Notes under the pieces: model-generated | What the model was told of the DNA's origin: nothing | The model's input: the letters and a program-made list of their open reading frames with translations, nothing else | Database searches by the model: none | Part shown: piece after piece, positions 15,978 to 18,766 of the stretch | How the letters are laid out: the number at the start of each line of letters is the position of its first letter | Numbering within the stretch: the stretch's first letter is position 1 | Position numbers and translations under genes: made by a program | NCBI GenBank assembly: GCA_023429375.1 | Contig: JAEYVY010000002.1 | Coordinates: forward strand, 1 to 18,766 | Direction of reading: 5' to 3' | Source: Bacteroidota bacterium | GTDB taxonomy: Bacteria > Bacteroidota > Bacteroidia > Bacteroidales > Tannerellaceae | Length of the DNA: 18,766 nt

Positions 15978-16123
15978 TTATAAGCTAGCCTCTCTTGCTA
16001 ACATTTTTTCAGTTTCTTTATCACGGTAAGACTGTCCGTTCATATTAATAAGATATGCTTTATGAGTCAATCTATCCACCATTGCCGCGACCAATACCTT
16101 ATCTTTCACGATTTCTCCCCATC
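15978..16123 (-). pseudogene. istB: IstB C-terminal fragment of IS A
   Basis: A 47-codon open stretch to TAA at 15978-15980. It reads WGEIVKDKVLVAAMVDRL and continues with THKAYLINMNGQSYR, the C-terminal signature of one branch of IS21 helper ATPases (RWxEIF..VLxAAMVDRLTHKAYLxNMNG.SYR). It clearly differs from the IstB of IS B, whose matching region is NWYDAIGEPTVADAILDRIV. The Walker motifs and everything N-terminal are missing, cut at the IS B junction. It is not expected to be functional. Confidence 0.85.
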
Positions 16124-16157
16124 TGGAAAATCCAGTGAGCGTTGCCCCCTCGTGCCA
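16124..16157 (+). repeat. Left terminal inverted repeat of IS B
   Basis: 34 bp starting TGGAAAATCCAGTGAGCG and ending CTCGTGCCA; identical to the reverse complement of 18732-18765. An offset copy of TCTAAATTGACCCC follows directly (16160-16173). Confidence 0.85.
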
Positions 16158-16235
16158 AATCTAAATTGACCCCTGAAAAAACTTTATGATTACCCCTAAA
16201 TTATCCTGGTCGACGGGGTCATTTTTATTTTAGAT

Positions 16236-17018
16236 TTACTTGTTTTTGTCTACCTTCATTTTTCTCACACTCTCACCGGTAAGTTCTATCTGATGCGCCG
16301 AGTGGACGATGCGGTCAAGAATGGCATCAGCGACTGTTGGTTCTCCTATTGCATCATACCAGTTGGCAACCGGTAATTGTGAGGTCACAATGATAGATTT
16401 GCGCTCATGACGATCTTCGATGATGTCAAGCAATATTGAACGTTCTTTAGCGTCAAGAGGAACAAGAAAGAGATCATCAAGTATAAGTAACTGACATCGT
16501 TCTATTTTCTTGAGTTCGGCCTCGAAGATCCCCTTTGTCTTTGCAACTTTTAGCGCTCCCATAAGTTTGGATGCATTGGCATAGTTAGTTCGTATTCCGT
16601 TCTTACACGCCTGATACCCAATGGCTGTTGCAATATAACTTTTGCCGGTTCCGGATGAACCGGTAATGAACAGATTCTTTCCTTGACGGATAAAGTCAAG
16701 CGACGAGAGCCGTTCTATATGGTTGCGGTCGAGACTTCGATTGATGGTATAGTCTATATTCTCAAGATAAGCCTTGTATCGAAAGCCGGCCCCTCGAATC
16801 AGGCGTTGTATGGAGGTATCCGAACGATAGTCCCATTCACGAGCCAATAGTAATGAGAGGAAGCCGTCAGCAGTCATAGACTCGGCAACGGTGGACTGCA
16901 GGCTTTCCTTAAAGGCGGCAGCCATACCATGCAGCTTCATACGGTTCATCAGATCCAGAGAAATGATATTTTGGTCTTTCTCCTGAGTAACGGGTGCGGT
17001 TTTATTATTTGTTTCCAT
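16236..17018 (-). CDS. istB: IS21-family helper ATPase IstB (IS B)
   Basis: A 260-aa AAA+ ATPase that helps the IstA transposase choose its target. Walker A is GSSGTGKS (120-127). Walker B is LLILDD (177-182). The C-terminal VTSQLPVANWYDAIGEPTVADAILDRIVHSA and ELTGESVRKMK region is typical of the IS21 branch. The start METNNK (ATG at 17016-17018) is chosen because upstream codons to 17141 only retrace the end of istA in another frame. The gene overlaps the istA stop (17005-17007) by 14 bp, which suggests translational coupling. It looks intact. Confidence 0.95.
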   Translation of the reverse strand: METNNKTAPVTQEKDQNIISLDLMNRMKLHGMAAAFKESLQSTVAESMTADGFLSLLLAREWDYRSDTSIQRLIRGAGFRYKAYLENIDYTINRSLDRNHIERLSSLDFIRQGKNLFITGSSGTGKSYIATAIGYQACKNGIRTNYANASKLMGALKVAKTKGIFEAELKKIERCQLLILDDLFLVPLDAKERSILLDIIEDRHERKSIIVTSQLPVANWYDAIGEPTVADAILDRIVHSAHQIELTGESVRKMKVDKNK

Positions 17019-18588
17019 TGTTGTTGTTAGTTTTTGTTGTTGATTTTGAGAAGTATTCACGTCCACGGATGTTCTTGTGGTGCGGAAGTGATAAGTTGGT
17101 GTCCGAGTCCTGATCAGCCTGTGGCAGAAAGTCTGCATCATCGCCTCGGTTCAGGATACCGATAACATCTTGATATCCGTAAACGCGCATCAATGAAGCA
17201 CAGGCGCATGCCGCCACAAGCCTGTCCTGTCCGAAGGTCTTTTCCAAGGCTAGGATACCTCTGCATGAGCGGAAGGCCTGAGGCATATATTTCTTCTGCG
17301 ATGCTACATCCTTGAGATAAAGCAAGACGATATTATCTATCTGAGTAGCTCGTTCAAAAACCTCGTCCAGATCCTTTTCGTAGCTACCATGCCTACCGGG
17401 AAGATTGTGTGCCTCCTTCCGAGTGTAGCCATAGGGAGTGTCATCACGCTGGTGGGTTGTTACCAGCCGCAGGCCATAGAAGATATCGAGAGTATCAGCA
17501 TCGTAAACAATATCGACACGCTTGCCTACATATTCCTTTGGCACGCTGTAATGATGCTTCTTGAGAGTTACATAGCTATTACGCATCACGGTCACAGATT
17601 TGCGTTCCTTCATCTGATACCGCACAGAGGGTAAAGTTCGTAGATAGTCTTTTTCTACCTCTTCAAACAACTGCCTGCGAGACTGATTGCGTCCAGTAAG
17701 TTTTCTCTCGTTGAAACGACTTAGAGATTGGATAATGCAGGCATTGAGTGATTCCAAATCATGGAACATCAGACCTTCGAGATCGGTATAAACAGACTTG
17801 TACATCAGTTTTACAGCGTTCTCTACAAGGGCTTTGTCTTTTGGGTGCCTGACACGTGCCGGATATACACTACAACCATAATGCTCGGCAAAAGCGGCAA
17901 AGTCTTCGTTAATAACCGGCTCATTGCGATTGCTCCGAGTTACCGCCGACTTCAAATTGTCAGGGACGATTGCAAAGGGCACACCCTCATAGAAGTGTAG
18001 TGCATTCTCACATGCTTTTATAAGGTCTTCTTTCTTCTGCGACCAGACTGCCTCACAGTAGGTATAGTGGCTACAAGGAAGGATGGCTACAAAAACTTCA
18101 ACGGATCTGACTTCGCCTGTTTGCTCATCAACAACCTCTAGACGGTCGCCCGCAAAATCAATATACAGCTGGTCTGCGGCGTAATGCTCAACGTGACCCA
18201 CCGGACGTGATACAAGCCGATAACGTTGTATGTACGTGCCGAAACTTGCATGACGGAATCCACCCGGATGCTCTCGCCGGTACTCTTCATACAAAGATTT
18301 TACTGTCACTCCTTTGCGTGTAAGTCTTGCGGCATACTCAGGTAAGAGCGCCTCCAGTTCCACCTGACGCACTGAAGGGGTACGTTCCCTCTCACCGCTG
18401 CTTCCAAACATCTCCTCAAGGCGCTTCGCCGACATGGACTGAAGCTGCTCCATTGGTATACCACTCTCTTGAAACAAACGCACATACTTGCGCACTGTGT
18501 TACGGGATAGCTCAAAGGTCGCGCTGATACCTTTTATACCCATCCCCATTGCATAGCAATGAAGAATGTTTGCTAATTTTGTTGTCAT
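17005..18588 (-). CDS. istA: IS21-family transposase IstA (IS B)
   Basis: A 527-aa DDE transposase. The N-terminal helix-turn-helix (about residues 14-40, GMGIKGISATFELSRNTVRK) binds the terminal repeats. The integrase-like core holds the acidic triad Asp144 (LYIDFAG), Asp210 (IVPDNLKSAV) and Glu256 (KALVENAV). The last spacing of 45 residues is usual for IS21. The C-terminal domain has HHYSVPKEYVGKRVDIVYD, also typical. Length is normal and no frameshift is seen, so the element may be able to move. Confidence 0.96.
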   Translation of the reverse strand: MTTKLANILHCYAMGMGIKGISATFELSRNTVRKYVRLFQESGIPMEQLQSMSAKRLEEMFGSSGERERTPSVRQVELEALLPEYAARLTRKGVTVKSLYEEYRREHPGGFRHASFGTYIQRYRLVSRPVGHVEHYAADQLYIDFAGDRLEVVDEQTGEVRSVEVFVAILPCSHYTYCEAVWSQKKEDLIKACENALHFYEGVPFAIVPDNLKSAVTRSNRNEPVINEDFAAFAEHYGCSVYPARVRHPKDKALVENAVKLMYKSVYTDLEGLMFHDLESLNACIIQSLSRFNERKLTGRNQSRRQLFEEVEKDYLRTLPSVRYQMKERKSVTVMRNSYVTLKKHHYSVPKEYVGKRVDIVYDADTLDIFYGLRLVTTHQRDDTPYGYTRKEAHNLPGRHGSYEKDLDEVFERATQIDNIVLLYLKDVASQKKYMPQAFRSCRGILALEKTFGQDRLVAACACASLMRVYGYQDVIGILNRGDDADFLPQADQDSDTNLSLPHHKNIRGREYFSKSTTKTNNNNGNK

Positions 18589-18644
18589 AGTAATTTTAGT
18601 TTTAACCCATCGACCAGGAGGGTAAATCTAAATTACATAAAAAT

Positions 18645-18672
18645 CCCCTGTTGGTTTATATTCCGACAGGGG
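18645..18672. terminator. Bidirectional terminator-like hairpin upstream of istA
   Basis: CCCCTGTTGG (18645-18654) pairs with CCGACAGGGG (18663-18672) over 10 bp with one G-T pair and an 8-nt loop. On the plus strand ACATTTTTATTTT follows the stem; on the minus strand ATTTTTATG does. It lies between the IS end and istA and may stop outside transcripts from entering the transposase genes. Confidence 0.5.
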
Positions 18673-18697
18673 ACATTTTTATTTTGGCGAAAAGGGT

Positions 18698-18705
18698 CAA
18701 ACATA
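18698..18705 (-). promoter_or_regulatory. Possible -7 box in the istA-side end of IS B
   Basis: Minus-strand TATGTTTG matches TAnnTTTG, with a TTG 16 bp upstream (18722-18724). It is 110 bp before the istA ATG and on the far side of the hairpin, so a transcript starting here would have to read through that hairpin. Tentative. Confidence 0.3.
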
Positions 18706-18731
18706 TTTTGGTACATGGGGTCAATTTAGAC

Positions 18732-18765
18732 TGGCACGAGGGGGCAACGCTCACTGGATTTTCCA
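18732..18765 (-). repeat. Right terminal inverted repeat of IS B
   Basis: 34 bp, the exact reverse complement of 16124-16157, ending in CA one base before the window edge. TCTAAATTGACCCC (minus strand, 18718-18731) follows on the inner side, shifted by one base relative to the left end. Confidence 0.85.
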
Positions 18766-18766
18766 T

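Larger units (their letters stand above)
15909..16123 (-). mobile_element. End of an IS21-family element (IS A), interrupted
   Basis: The element begins with TG at 15909, inside the fimbrillin reading frame. It shows two exact copies of TGAAAAGTATACC 23 bp apart, like the multiple transposase-binding repeats at IS21 ends. It then carries the 3' end of an istB gene. At 16124 it is interrupted by a second IS21-family element. Its istA and the rest of istB should lie beyond the window. The target duplication cannot be checked without the other end. Confidence 0.75.
16124..18765 (-). mobile_element. Complete IS21-family insertion sequence (IS B), 2642 bp
   Basis: The boundaries are set by a 34-bp perfect inverted repeat whose outer ends are TG and CA, the usual IS21-family termini. 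Inside are overlapping istA and istB genes in the normal order. Both genes look intact. Beyond the perfect repeats, both ends share TCTAAATTGACCCC with a one-base offset, and an inner motif CCTGGTCGAyGGG recurs in inverted orientation at 16206 and 18604-18616. The element sits inside the istB of IS A. A target duplication cannot be verified because only one base (T, 18766) lies beyond the right end. That T fits an 8-bp duplication of TCCCCATC (16116-16123), but it is only one base. Confidence 0.82.

Noticed and set aside
17019..17141. Upstream start of istB at 17141
   Set aside because: The added residues are istA sequence in another frame; METNNK gives the usual IstB length and a compact 14-bp overlap.

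Overview
The window looks like a chromosomal segment from a member of the Bacteroidales (Bacteroides/Parabacteroides-type; genus not proven). Signs are the lpxD / lpxC-fabZ fusion / lpxA order, -7 promoter boxes of the form TAnnTTTG, absence of Shine-Dalgarno sequences, a fimbrillin-family surface protein, and a TPR-PD40 lipid-envelope-type protein. Every gene with support is on the minus strand, so transcription runs from right to left throughout.

Region 1 (1-6273) holds several short transcription units. At the far left is the start of a Tat-exported protein, cut by the window edge. Next comes mscL with its own strong terminator. A four-gene unit follows: TPR/PD40 periplasmic protein, nfeD, floA and a uridine-phosphorylase-type nucleoside phosphorylase. 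Upstream of it is a two-gene unit in which a pRiA4b-ORF-3-like acidic protein is translationally coupled to miaA (TAATG overlap).

Region 2 (6240-12800) is a housekeeping unit, purM - prfA - pyrF - lpxD - lpxC/fabZ - lpxA. It joins purine and pyrimidine synthesis, translation termination and the first steps of lipid A synthesis, and it closes with a Rho-independent terminator just after lpxA. TAnnTTTG boxes sit 19-26 bp before the start codon of the first gene in three of the units (purM, the acidic protein, the TPR protein).

Region 3 (12773-18766) is accessory. A gene-free stretch of about 470 bp carries a cluster of four A/T-flanked repeat units and a strong terminator. Then comes a large fimbrillin-family gene whose 5' end has been lost to an IS21-family insertion (IS 'A', of which only the istB 3' end and terminal repeats are visible). 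IS A is itself interrupted by a second, complete and different IS21-family element (IS 'B', istA + istB, 34-bp perfect terminal inverted repeats) that runs to the second-last base of the window. This gives a three-layer nest: surface-adhesin gene, IS A, IS B. The missing half of IS A and the fimbrillin 5' end should lie beyond the right edge.

I did not find a clear new defence or enzymatic system. The most interesting items are the nested insertion with its unusual right junction, the fimbrillin that carries an extra C-terminal domain resembling a class I amidotransferase/ThuA fold, and the intergenic repeat cluster.
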